From Sciurus carolinensis (taxonomy: Eukaryota > Chordata > Mammalia > Rodentia > Sciuridae): a stretch of 64,000 nucleotides of DNA. The DNA lies in NCBI RefSeq assembly GCF_902686445.1, contig NC_062226.1, positions 13,116,001-13,180,000 on the forward strand, read 5' to 3'. The position numbers and the translations under genes are program-made. Each line of letters starts with the position of its first letter. The first letter of the stretch is position 1. Shown here one piece after another: positions 34,741 to 44,818 of the stretch. The notes beneath the pieces were generated by a model. The model saw only the letters and a program-made list of their open reading frames with translations, did no database searches and had not been told where the DNA came from.

Positions 34741-34919
34741 ATTTTTTTTTTTTTTTTTTTTTTTTTAATATTTGGGTACTGGATATGGAACCAAAGAGCC
34801 CTCTACCACTAAGCTACCTCCCCGGCCCTTTCTATTTTTATCTTGAGAGAGGGTCTTACCAAATTACCATTGAATTTGCCATCCTCCTGCCTCAGCTTCC
34901 CAAGTTGCTGGGATTAAAA
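34741..34919 (-). repeat. B1-ID dimer SINE (minus)
   Basis: A T26 run (poly(A)), then the ID complement ('tactggatatggaaccaaag' to 'aagctacctccccggccc'), then the B1 complement ('tatcttgagagagggtctta' to 'caagttgctgggatta'). Confidence 0.88.
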
Positions 34920-36769
34920 ATAATTTTAAAGTAACAATTTGTAATAAAGTTGTGTATACATGTAAGTTAAAATGTGATACACGTTATAGTGAAAAAACAA
35001 GTATTCAGGCAGAGACTAACTTGGGGGCGGCCACTGTCTTTCAGACATATGGTCAGGAATGGCCTCCTCCAGGAGACACTTGAGGTGCCAGCAGAAACAG
35101 GACATTCCTCAGAGGAGAGGGGCCCAGCAGAGGGGCAGCAGAGGTAAGGCTAGAGGCGCCCTGTGGTCATGCAGGCTGAGGACAGCTGCCTGGGCCTGGA
35201 TGGAGTGGGGAGCGGGACAATGGACTGATGGTGACATTCCCCAAATACCGGCCACCTTCCCCTCAGCCACCATCATCCTCACCCTAAGAAACCCCCAGGG
35301 AATCAAGTAAGTCAAAGCCAGGGTCCCTGGAATGGCATTATCTCCACCCCTGTCCCCACATACCCATGGTACCTGTCGCTGTCTCAGCCAAACCTGTCCC
35401 AAGTTGGCTGTGAAATAAGCTCTTCCAAGGGGTCAAGTGACATTTAGTCTCCTCCCTCCTGTGGGGAGGGGTGGGTGGCCGTGGTATTTTTAAGCTATGA
35501 ACAACTGACATCTGTTAATTATTATCTGTGCACTCCTGGTTGGCTCTCCCCCACCATTGCTCAATCCAGCCAGCAGCCCCAACCCTGAGAAGTGAAAATG
35601 CTACCTCCCAACAGAGGGAGTTTGGGGGTGCAGAGGCCCCTCATGTTGGCAGTGGAGGGCTCCCGGCCACAAGGCCTTCCAGAGAGTAAGTGGGGAAGAG
35701 TGGAACTCAGCCCTGCAGCAGGTCCTCGGGGTCCTCGCCTGGCCCCCCTCAAGTCCCACTTCTCTGGAGGCACCCACTTTGTGCCTAAGAGGCGGCCCTG
35801 CCCCTCGGGCCAGGCCTTTTGCTTACAGAGCCCAGAGATTTCCTAGCTGATCTCCAGTCAAACTGCACTATGGAGTCTACAGATTGAGCACCCCAAGGAG
35901 CCAAGGGTGGGGGGCCGGGGGCACACACATCACCATGCTGTGTGGCTGCAGGCAGGGGTGTGCTGCACGGGGACCTGTGAGGGGACTGAGTTCCAGGCAG
36001 GGGAACTCTGAGAACAGGGCCTGGCCATGGGACAGGTGGGAGGCCCTGGAGTATTCAAGGGGCTGAACAGGGGCCCATACGAGGGGCTGAGGGCAAGGGG
36101 TGTTGGGGAGAATATGGGGAGTGCCCGAAGATCAGGGGAGTGACCCCGTCAGATCAAGGTTTGGAGAGCTGCCATGGGGCAGCACGAGAGGAGGTTGTGG
36201 CTGGGTCCCCCACAAGAAGGGAGGACAGGGATGGTGCCCAAGGGGAACGTCCAGCTTTGCATGTAGCAGGAGGAAATAGGGGGGAAAGGGGAAACCACCT
36301 GCCTGGGGTTCCCTGGTGGGCCGGGGCTCAGCAGCCATCACCTGCAGGGGGGAAGTTGGGGGCTGGGAGGGGGCCGCCAAGAGGAAGGAGAGCAGGAAGT
36401 GGGAAGAAAAGGACTCCGGTGGGACAGGTAGACAGGCCCTCTGAACATCCAGTGAAAATTGCTTCTCTCCACCTGGAACTCAGGAGAGCAGGTCAGAGTG
36501 AGTGATTCCCACCTGGGACTGGGCACAGTCCAGGTTCAGGAAGCCAGGGACACCCCAGGCCTGAGCGGGGCTTCCAGGTGAGAGCTGGCAGGTGGGACGA
36601 GAAGAGTCCCCGGGTAGGACCTTGGAGAGTCAGGAGACATGGACAGAGAAGATGTCTACAAGGACACAGAAGGTACAGCGAGAGGGGCCCCAGCAGGAGG
36701 CCAGCACTCACAGGGCAAGGCTGGCCGCCTGAGCAAGAGCATCACAGTATCAAAATTCTGGTGCATTGA
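34920..36769. other. Unique sequence, no gene seen
   Basis: AT-rich near 34920..35010, GC-rich after. A MEF2/AT-type word, gtatttttaagctatg (35484..35499), occurs in an AT-rich patch next to ggttggctctccccc. No gene is recognised. Confidence 0.5.
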
Positions 36770-36915
36770 GCTCCTTCTGCACGCCTGGTCTTGAACTAGG
36801 GGCTGATATGCATTAGCTGTCCTGAGGGGACGCTGGGGCTAGTACTGCTATCCCATCTGACAGACGGGAAGGTCAGCAAACAGCAGCTCAGTCACGGCTG
36901 GCCAAGCCCAGTCCT
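36770..36915 (-). repeat. MIR relic
   Basis: 'gcattagctgtcctgagggg' and 'ctgctatcccatctgacaga' followed by 'cgggaaggtcagcaaac' are diverged reverse MIR. Confidence 0.5.
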
Positions 36916-38092
36916 AAACCCACACACCCGGTGCCACCACCTGGGGAGAGGCAGATGGTCAACGTTTACTGAAGGGTCCGTGGCCAGGGTTTTCAGAGGG
37001 GAAGGAACTCGAAGGTGGACGGGTGGGGCAGAGCACTGAGCTGGGACGCGTGGGAGGGAAGGGGTGTCTGGCCAGCGCTTCAGCAACTTCCTCTAGCCGC
37101 CAGCCCAGGCAGTCAGAGCAGGAGCCGCCCATCGGAGCGGAAGGATCTGGAAGGCTGCAGCAGGGGGTCAGGACCGGGAAGAACCTTCAGTTCTTGTTCT
37201 GCCTTTAGGATCCAAACTTGGAAAACAATGACCACTAAAAGGGATTCGATGACTAAAATTTTTGACTATTACTAAGTTTAGCCCTGGGGGTGGAGTAGGG
37301 GAGTGACTACCATGGGCAAACTTTGCTTCCACCGCCAGCCCCAGGTTGTATCCTACTTAAGTCTATTTCCACCCCACCCCAAATAGGGGTCCTGTCTTCT
37401 AAGGGCCTTGTGGTGGGAGAGAAAAACAAATACTAACTTAGAACCCAAGGAGGACTTCGATCGAGATTAATGAGCTCCTCATTCCGTATCCCATCAGAAC
37501 CTAATGCCTAGGCTAGAAAGAGCAGTGTTTCATTCAAAGGAATCAGTCACTAATGGTGGAATTTCAAGCACTAGAGGTAGTCTCAGGGAGCTTGTGAAAT
37601 CATGATCAAGAGCATACCACACTCTACCCAAGTGTAACGGCATCTTCAATTCTCACCAAATCCTCGCTAAGAAAAAAAAAAAAAAATCCTAAGATCTGCC
37701 TCCTCCTCCAACATCTCTTCTCTCACAAGCTTGGCCTTAAATAGTTCAGTGGGAGAATTTCTCAGTCTGCATTAAAACAGTGCCTGGCGCATGGTAGATA
37801 CTCCATAAAGAGGTGTTGACTCTGTCACCGCAGAGAACAGTTCAGTTTTGTCACAAAGCACTTGAAGTCCTCCCCAGATTCCAGAGTGCCAGGAGCCACA
37901 CCTTCCAACATCACCCTTCATCATGGACCATTGCATTATAATTTCTCTTGGTTCTATTGTACCTGGACAGAAAGGGCTTCCAAGCACACACATTTGCTCC
38001 TTCAAAGCTTTGGAAGAATCTTTCAACATTATTTAGGTTCAGCCCAAATGTTTTCAACCAACCAAACTTCCTTCCTTCCTTCTTCCCCCCGC
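36916..38092. other. Unique sequence with MIR/L2 tail
   Basis: 'aacagtgcctggcgcatggt' followed by 'agatactccataaag' (37775..37810) is an L2/MIR 3' end. An A14 run lies at 37673..37686. No gene is seen. Confidence 0.5.
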
Positions 38093-38295
38093 CCCCCTAT
38101 CTCTCTCTCTCTCTCTTTCTTTCATGGGAATTGAACCCAGGGGTGCTCTACCACTGAGCTATATCCCCAGCCCTTTTTATTTTTTATTTTGAGACAGGAT
38201 CTGGCCAAGTTTCCCAGGCTGGCTTTGAACTTGTGATCCTCCTGCCTCAGCCTCCCAAGTATCTGGGATTACAGACACGTGCCACAGTGCCTGGC
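38093..38295 (-). repeat. B1-ID dimer SINE (minus) with (TC)n at the tail side
   Basis: A (TC)n run (38100..38116) leads into the ID complement ('catgggaattgaacccaggg' to 'gagctatatccccagccc') and the B1 complement ('attttgagacaggatctggc' to 'cacgtgccacagtgcctggc'). Confidence 0.92.
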
Positions 38296-38575
38296 TATTT
38301 TCAACCCTTAAAAGAATTTCTATAACACCAAAAATTCACACCAGCCAGGCGTGGTATACACGCACCCACCCGCCACACCCCACCCTGCAGCCCCGACACC
38401 CAAGGCTGGGCATTATCATCAACCAATCCTGGTGCTCTTTTCTGGTGAGCCAAGATGCGGTTGCAGAGTGCTTCTCAATGCAGAGCTTGGTTGATAGGAG
38501 ATGCAGTACCTGGGAATTGGACCTTCCAGGTAAGTTCCCTCTGGTGGGGGGAGAAATGTTTCTACAAAAATCCAG

Positions 38576-38747
38576 AGTCAGATGAGGAGACGCACACTTC
38601 TAATCCTAGTGGCTTGGGAGGCTGAGGCAGAAGGATCGCCAAGTTCAAAACCAGCCTCAGCAATTTAGGGAGACCCTGTTTCAAAATAAAAAAATAAAAG
38701 GGGCGGGGATGTGGCTGGGTGGTAAAGTGCCCCTGGGTTCAATCCCC
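38576..38747 (+). repeat. B1-ID dimer SINE
   Basis: The B1 part has 'acgcacacttctaatcctag' and 'gatcgccaagttcaaaacca'; the ID part has 'gggatgtggctgggtggtaa' to 'gggttcaatcccc'. Confidence 0.88.
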
Positions 38748-38773
38748 TGCACACGCGCGCACACACACACACA
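38748..38773. repeat. (CA)n/(CG)n microsatellite
   Basis: A short alternating purine-pyrimidine run at the 3' end of the SINE, with gcgcgc in the middle. Confidence 0.85.
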
Positions 38774-39279
38774 AATCCACTGAATTTGACAACCATTTGC
38801 AATGTGAGCATTGTATGCTTAGGGGTCTTTTTTTGGTTTTGCCTCTGTTTGCTCCCCAGTTTTCCTGGGAATTCTTTCACCATTCCCAGTACAGGGAAGA
38901 AGCAGAGTCCAGAAATGGGACCTGGAGGGATAGGAGGAAAGAGACAGACAGATAGCACATCTGATCATCTGCTTGGGCCTCCTTGGCTTTTTAAATATGT
39001 GAATCCATAAAATCCCCTCACCTTTGGTCAGCTGGGTGGGGTGGTTATCTTTTAAACCTGGAAAAGCCCTGGCTGGTCCCCACATAAGCACTGAGCTGGG
39101 CACTGAGCCCTGATCTCAAGGTGACTGAGTCCCTGTCCTTCAGTCTGGCAGGTGATTAGACACAGACTCAAGTAACAGTCACAGCACCAATTCCAGTTGC
39201 AAGCTATGGCAGAACCAGAAGTCCAGTCCCTTCCCCACGAGTGCCACCCCTTCCTCCTCTGGGCATCTGATGACCCCAG
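38774..39279. other. Unique sequence, no gene seen
   Basis: No coding or repeat signature assigned. Confidence 0.45.
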
Positions 39280-39380
39280 CCCTGCACTCAGGCCCGAGAC
39301 CAGTGCAAGGCCTCACCCTCTCCTGACTCGCTGTGTGAACAAACCTTCACTTCCTCATCTGTAAAGAAGGGGGAAATGCC
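39280..39380 (+). repeat. MIR fragment
   Basis: 'ctgactcgctgtgtgaacaa' followed by 'accttcacttcctcatctgt' and 'aaagaagggggaaatg' is the MIR core. Confidence 0.65.
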
Positions 39381-39422
39381 AGGGGCACCCAGGTCAACCG
39401 TGACGGCAGAGCCTCACCGGGC

Positions 39423-39452
39423 TTAGGGTTAGGGTTAGGGTTAGGGTTAGGG
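39423..39452 (+). repeat. Interstitial telomeric repeat (TTAGGG)5
   Basis: Five uninterrupted, perfect copies of the vertebrate telomere unit TTAGGG, directly after 'ccgggc' and followed by 'actgtg'. Four or more such units on one strand can fold into a G-quadruplex. Short interstitial tracts are thought to arise when telomeric sequence is added during double-strand-break repair. Confidence 0.97.
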
Positions 39453-40825
39453 ACTGTGCTCCCTATGACAAAGGACAGGCCACCTTAGGGACTAGACCAG
39501 AACTCTGTTGGGAGGTTCTTGTCTCTTGGAAAAAGGAGGGAGGTGGGCGGGAGGAGAGAAACCCCATGGAAACCAGTCCTCCACAGGACCCCGACGTGAC
39601 AGACTGAGGACGCTTCTAGTCCAGGCTTTTCCTCTCATATCCAGAGCATTTGTCTGGTTTGGAATCAGGACCGTTTCTGGGGGAAAACTCATCCCCTGCC
39701 CTGACGCATGGGCTTTTCATCCACCGAGCACAGTCACGCCGGGCGTCCCCCCACCCTGCCCCCAGGTCCACCCTTCATGCCCTTCTCCACCCTGGTGCGG
39801 TGGGTGCCCCTGCCTGCCCTCCCTTTCCCAGGGAGCTGGGTGCCCTGGGTGGCAGCCCCTGGGTCTGCCCAGGGGAAAGTTCAGGCCAATTCTCAGCAGC
39901 TACTCTCCTCAAAGGTTCTCTGAGGAGTTTTCCTCCACCTCCCAGACCCTCAGGGAGACAGAGGGTGAAGGCCAAGGCCAGGGTCAGGCCAGAACCAATG
40001 CCCAGGGGTGACCCAGCCCACAGGACCTGAGAACCTGTCCTTCAGCGCCTCATTTCCCTACAGCAAACCTGTCCCCATTCCCGGCAGAGTGCACCCACGC
40101 ACCTTCAGTACAAGACAGAGAAATTCAAAGCTAAAAAATACATTATCCACAACCACCGTTTCCGCCTTCCCCAGCAGCACCGCTGGCCCCCAACGCCTTC
40201 AAAAAGGCCTTCGTGGGTATTCCCCTGCCTCTGCACCAGCACCCACTCCTAAGACACCATTCAGCAGCTCTGAATTACCCAAATCAATTACTCCACGGAG
40301 GAACCCAGGCAGACAGGCAGTAGAATAAAGACGGCAGATAATTCCCACCGGCAGGTAATTGCTCCCCCGAGAATTTCAGAGAATAAAAGAGGAATCTGAA
40401 AGAAAGCATTTTCCCCAGAACAACAGGGAAGACGCACCAATAAGCAGAGGCTGCCCCTTCCCTGCAGCCTTCCTGCCTCCTCTGTGGGCTGCATCCCTGC
40501 AGGGGGACTCCAGCCAGGCCTTGGGAACCCACTGGCTGGGAGTGGCGGTCAGGCCGGCCCAGGTCAGTGGGTGTGGCTCGGGCTCTCAGAGGAAATGCGA
40601 CTCTGTCCCTCCCTGGGCAGGAACGAGGATGGGGCTTCAAGGGTCTTGGACACACGCTTGGCAGTTAATTGCTCTGTTCCCTACGTCCATCTCATTTTCT
40701 CCACAAGGCCAAAGGCTCTTCGAGAGCTGGTCCTGACTGTCACCTCTGCGACACTTGGTCCTCGACCCCCATTGAAGGACCTGCCAGTGGATCCAGGTGG
40801 TAGTGGAAGGACAGACCACTGGATC
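39453..40825. other. Unique sequence with an AT-richer block
   Basis: No gene is seen. About 40100..40430 is AT-richer, with homeodomain-like words (ccaaatcaattactccac, ggcaggtaattgctcc); it is a weaker enhancer candidate. The 167-, 126- and 156-codon frames here overlap each other. Confidence 0.45.
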
Positions 40826-40945
40826 ACCTGGAGCCGGTTACTGGGTCCTCTGGGTCTTGGTTTCCTTAATTGTAAAGTGGGGCCAGAGCATCCAACTACT
40901 ATATGGATGCCTGCAATGCCACCTCTCCAAGAATGTCACAGATCC
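40826..40945 (+). repeat. MIR fragment
   Basis: 'gggtcttggtttccttaatt' followed by 'gtaaagtggggccagagc' is the MIR core. Confidence 0.6.
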
Positions 40946-41489
40946 TGTCACTAGGCAGTCCAAGAAGAACGCGTCCATCGTCAGAGGTTTGGAGAGTGCT
41001 GGGGTAAACAAAGCTCCACAGGTCTCTTACAGCAGGACTTCCAGAGCCTTTAAAACTGCACATGGATGGGAACTACATGTAACAGACTCGGAGCCTTCCC
41101 TCAACTCCTTTCCTTGAAGCATCTTAACAGTGGAACATTCCCGGGAGCACCGCTGGGCTGACGAGGTGGCAGACACACAGCGTGACCAGGCCATGAGAAG
41201 GCGCGCAAGACAGGGCTGAGGCCACAGGGAAACCTCACGGAAAGCGCAGTGCTTGGGATAAGTTCTGAAAGAAAGAAGAGGTTCTGTGAGGAGGGACAAG
41301 GCAGGGGACATTCCACATAGCAGGAACTGCCCATCAGGAGTGCAGAGGCGGAGAGCCAGGGCTCACTGGGCCCTGGGTGTTACCTGGGGAGATGGGAGAA
41401 GGCAGGATGGCGAGGGCCGTAGGGTAAAGAACATGGTGCAGTTTGTTTAAGGTCCTTGGGTAAAAATAACGGCCTACTTAGGAGTATTT

Positions 41490-41620
41490 AGCAAGTGCCA
41501 GGCAATTCTTATGACGCCCATGAGGCAGGTTCTCTGCGCTTCTTGCTTTGCAGCCACTTTAAGTGGCTGCTTGAATTCACTCAGCTACCAAGAGGCAGGG
41601 CAGGGATCTAAAGCCCCAGC
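41490..41620 (-). repeat. MIR relic
   Basis: 'gaattcactcagctaccaag' followed by 'aggcagggcagggatctaaa' is reverse MIR. Confidence 0.6.
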
Positions 41621-41709
41621 ACATCCATCTCAGGCCCACTCGGCTCCCCACCCCACAGGGAGAGGGACCAGGCAGAAGCCTGCGCCACCCACACCATCAA
41701 AGTGTGGAG

Positions 41710-41960
41710 CAGAGCGGCTGACCCGGCGCCTTGATTCTTTATTTATATTGCATTGGACTGCACTTTTCCAATATGTCCATGGGTCACTTGCTCTAAATAT
41801 TTAAAAGGCAGTCTTTTCAACTATCCATCCATGAGTGGGCAAGAAGGTGCCAAAACAGCAAGTTGGCACGGAAAGAACCACGTGGCCCAAGCCATCAACA
41901 TCCTCAACAAGAATTATGTTTCCAAGCACGTGGCTGCTGCTTGATTGACGGGCCGTGGGG
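41710..41960. promoter_or_regulatory. Candidate conserved enhancer, island 3
   Basis: AT-richer non-repetitive block with two CACGTG E-boxes 48 bp apart (41879..41884 and 41927..41932), both followed by GGC. It also has an inverted repeat gtgccaa (41847..41853) / ttggcac (41863..41869), which presents NF1-like half sites, and 'gattctttatttatattgca' to the left. No coding frame is credible. Role is inferred only. Confidence 0.35.
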
Positions 41961-42264
41961 CTGTTCTAAGAGGGACTAGGCCTCTCAGGAGAGGGAGGTA
42001 TCAGCACCGTCATCAAATACATCTCAATACTCATCTCCATCACTGGAAAGAAGGCACCAGGCCACTTCCTGCCCTTGCACTGGAGAGGAAGTGAAATTGT
42101 GTGCCTTAATTCAATTAGGTGATTAACTAGACAATGCAAAGAGAAATTCCAGCTAGGACATACTTAAAATCCCTGCGCTGGTGGGTCAAGAGGATGTCAA
42201 CAACAAACAGGAACTCGGGCAGGAGGGGAGGCGGGGGCAGTCGAGGTGTGTCCCTGCCAGGGCA

Positions 42265-42440
42265 GTTTATAATTACAAGCACTCACCCGAGCCAGCTCTG
42301 TGATAAGCACTTCACAAGCATGACCTCACCCAAGGCTCAAAACAACCCGGTGACGTAGGTGGACACTGAGGTGCAGGCAGTGAAATGACCTGCCTGAGGG
42401 CAGGTGCTGAGAAGTGACAAACCCAGCTCAGATCCCAAAT
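42265..42440 (-). repeat. MIR element
   Basis: 'gataagcacttcacaagcat', 'gaggtgcaggcagtgaaatg' and 'acctgcctgagggcaggtgc' give a reverse MIR. Confidence 0.7.
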
Positions 42441-43249
42441 CCGCCTCTCCTTCCTCCACGTGCCTCCGTGCCTCCGCTCCTTCCTCAGGAGCAGGCTCAA
42501 GACAGAAGTGCTCTAGCAATCTGGGTTCAATGGGGAAACCAGTGTCCTGCCTGCCAGGTCTGGGCTCTCAGCTGACCTGGACAACATGGCTGCCCTGGAG
42601 AACCAGGTGAGCTTGGGAAAAGTGGCTTCTGCAGGCCTGTTTGCAGGCACCTGGGAAGTTGTCCTCTTGGGCTGGCTCAGGGCCTGCTTCCTCTGGAAAG
42701 CCCCCCCTGGCTGGTCACTCTGTCCCTGCTGTCTACACAGGCACGTGGACTCTCCCAAGGCAGGGCTTGCTTTCTCTCTAAGGGTGGACTCTAGCGTGGA
42801 CCTTCGGGAAGGAGGGAGGGAGGCAGGGAGGCGGGGAGGAGCCAGCCTCAGACTCCGCCCCAGCTGCCTCCACCAGGGCTTGGGCTCCAGCTTGCTTGCC
42901 CAGTGCCTTAAACCACAGAAACAGGCCCGAGGGGTGGGGGAGGGTGCCAGGGGCAAGGAAACCTCAGAGCACCTAGAAGAATCTTCTTCTCCTTTAACCT
43001 TTTTCTCTATTCATCAAAGCGGCTCCCTTAAAAACCCATATTCAGAAACCTTTTATTTGGCTGATCTGAGTCCCTGTCCAGTTTTACAAGAAAAGTGAGT
43101 AAATAATTCAGACCTTTCCCTACCCGGAACTGCCTTCGCCAGAGGCAGTAAGTTCTGGAAAGTGGCAATGGCCTGAGTATCTAAAGATCACAGCCAAGGC
43201 AGGGTCTTATTAAAGACCCTTGTAATAATCCTGCAAATAATAATCCATT
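42441..43249. other. Unique sequence, no gene seen
   Basis: The 170-codon plus frame (42586..43098) starts MAALENQVSLGKV with a reasonable ATG context, but it is opposed by a 147-codon minus frame, shows no recognised domain and lies in a GGA/GGC-rich tract (42808..42842). I do not call it a gene. Confidence 0.5.
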
Positions 43250-43445
43250 ACAAAAACAGGAACCCCACCACGCGCTTACCCCCTGGGCACAGCACCAGGC
43301 TGTCCTGGGTCTAACTGAACCTGATGCCCACCCTTGGAAATAGGTATTACTGTCCCCAGTAATATGTTAGGATCGGAGAAGTGAGGTAGCTCCGCCTGAG
43401 GTCACGCAGCTGGTATTGCAAACCCAGGTCTGTCTGACCCACCCC
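43250..43445 (-). repeat. MIR element
   Basis: 'aataggtattactgtcccca' and 'ctgaggtcacgcagctggta' followed by 'ttgcaaacccaggtc' give a reverse MIR. Confidence 0.75.
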
Positions 43446-43959
43446 AGGCCACACACCCATGTCCAGCCTCTCCACTCTGCCAGGCTCCCTGCAGTGGAAA
43501 CAGACTACGGGGCTCTTCTGCCACCTCCTACCCCAAGCCCAGGACTCGGCAGCCATCAGAAGCCTCTTCCAAATCTGAATCACAAATCCACTCAAAGAAA
43601 AATGCCCCCAGCAGCTTCTTTGCCTTGAAGGTACCTACAGGGGAGGATGGGAAAGAAATGAACAACAACCTCAAAAAAGCCAACAAGCTATAGGGATGAA
43701 AGATGGACTCAAGTTGTGAACCCGTATCTTTCATGGCACCTGGATATAGCCATACCTGCTTCCCTCTTTTCCCCCTCTGACTGGTCAATGATGGGGCTTA
43801 AGTGGGAAGCTGGAGAGTGATGCCAGTGTCACCAAGGACCTCTCATTCATCCCCTTGCCACCCTCACCTGCTTAATTACACCTGGCCTCGCTGTAATGAT
43901 ACTTTCACGATTCCTTGGGAAGCATTCGAGCAGCTGGAGGGCAGAGCAGCCATGCTTGA
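43446..43959. other. Unique sequence, no gene seen
   Basis: No coding or repeat signature assigned. Confidence 0.45.
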
Positions 43960-44178
43960 GACAGCAGGCTGTGGACTCAGGAAGGCCTGCATTTCAAACC
44001 CTGACTCTGCCCCTTCCCTGCTGAGTGATCTCAGCGGATCACTCTTCCTCTCCTGACCTCAGTTTGCTCATCTGCAGAATGGGGATGATAACAGAACTTT
44101 GTAAGAATGAAGTGGGCTAGTTCTTGGAAAGTCTTAAACCTGGCCCAAGGGAAGTACTCAGAAAGCATGAACTGCTAG
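43960..44178 (+). repeat. MIR element
   Basis: 'ggactcaggaaggcctgcat', 'gacctcagtttgctcatctg', 'cagaatggggatgataacag' and 'aagggaagtactcagaaagc' make one of the most complete MIRs in the window. Confidence 0.85.
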
Positions 44179-44184
44179 GTATTT

Positions 44185-44300
44185 TTATTATAGCCCAGAG
44201 AGGTCGTGCACCTTGGTCAGGCTCACACAGCCAGTGTGAGGCACAGAGAGAGCTGACATCAGGTTCGGGCTCAGGTCCAAGCTCTTTCCTGACATACAGC
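44185..44300 (-). repeat. MIR element, inverted relative to its left neighbour
   Basis: 'agcccagagaggtcgtgcac' followed by 'cttggtcaggctcacacagc' is reverse MIR. With the plus-oriented copy ending at about 44178 it forms a tail-to-tail pair. Confidence 0.7.
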
Positions 44301-44418
44301 TACTCTCCTGGGAAGCTGTGAGATGGTGCAGCCCAAGTACTTACCATGCCCCAGTGACTTCCCCAGGCCTACAGTTTATGGGCAAGTACAAAGTCCCAAC
44401 CAACAGGTCTGTTTTTCT

Positions 44419-44422
44419 ACAC

Positions 44423-44467
<45 letters not shown>
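44419..44467. repeat. (CA)n microsatellite
   Basis: About 24 dinucleotide units with a single CG interruption near the left end. Z-DNA-forming type and probably polymorphic. Confidence 0.97.
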
Positions 44468-44469
<2 letters not shown>

Positions 44470-44786
44470 AAAATCAACAAGTGGCTCAGAGTGAAAGTTC
44501 CCAAACCTTGGCGTCCTCCCCAACCCCGAGGTGAGGAGTGATCTCATCCCTGTGACTAAGCCAACACGGACGCCAGGAGGCCTCTCTGGGAGCCCAGAGG
44601 CTGGGCACTGCTGGCTCCCAGCTCCAGAAAGAGCCCAGCCTGCAAAAATGGAATTCTCCCTGAGCCGGGAATCCCTGGCCCTCGGGTGGGAGAAGCAGGG
44701 TGGCCCTGCAGAGAGAGCGCTGATATAGCCGAGGCTGCAAGGGTCTGAAGGTCTGGGTGCGAGAGCCAGCTCCACCGTGAGCAAAC

Positions 44787-44818
44787 CGGGCCTCTGGGCC
44801 TCCGGGCCTCCGGGCCTC
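44787..44818. repeat. 8 bp minisatellite, four copies
   Basis: Four head-to-tail copies of CGGGCCTC (the second has T for C at its first base). Confidence 0.9.

Noticed and set aside
42586..43098. 170-codon plus frame starting MAALENQVSLGKV
   Set aside because: Reasonable ATG context, but opposed by a 147-codon minus frame, crosses a GGA/GGC tract, and has no domain or flanking gene signals.
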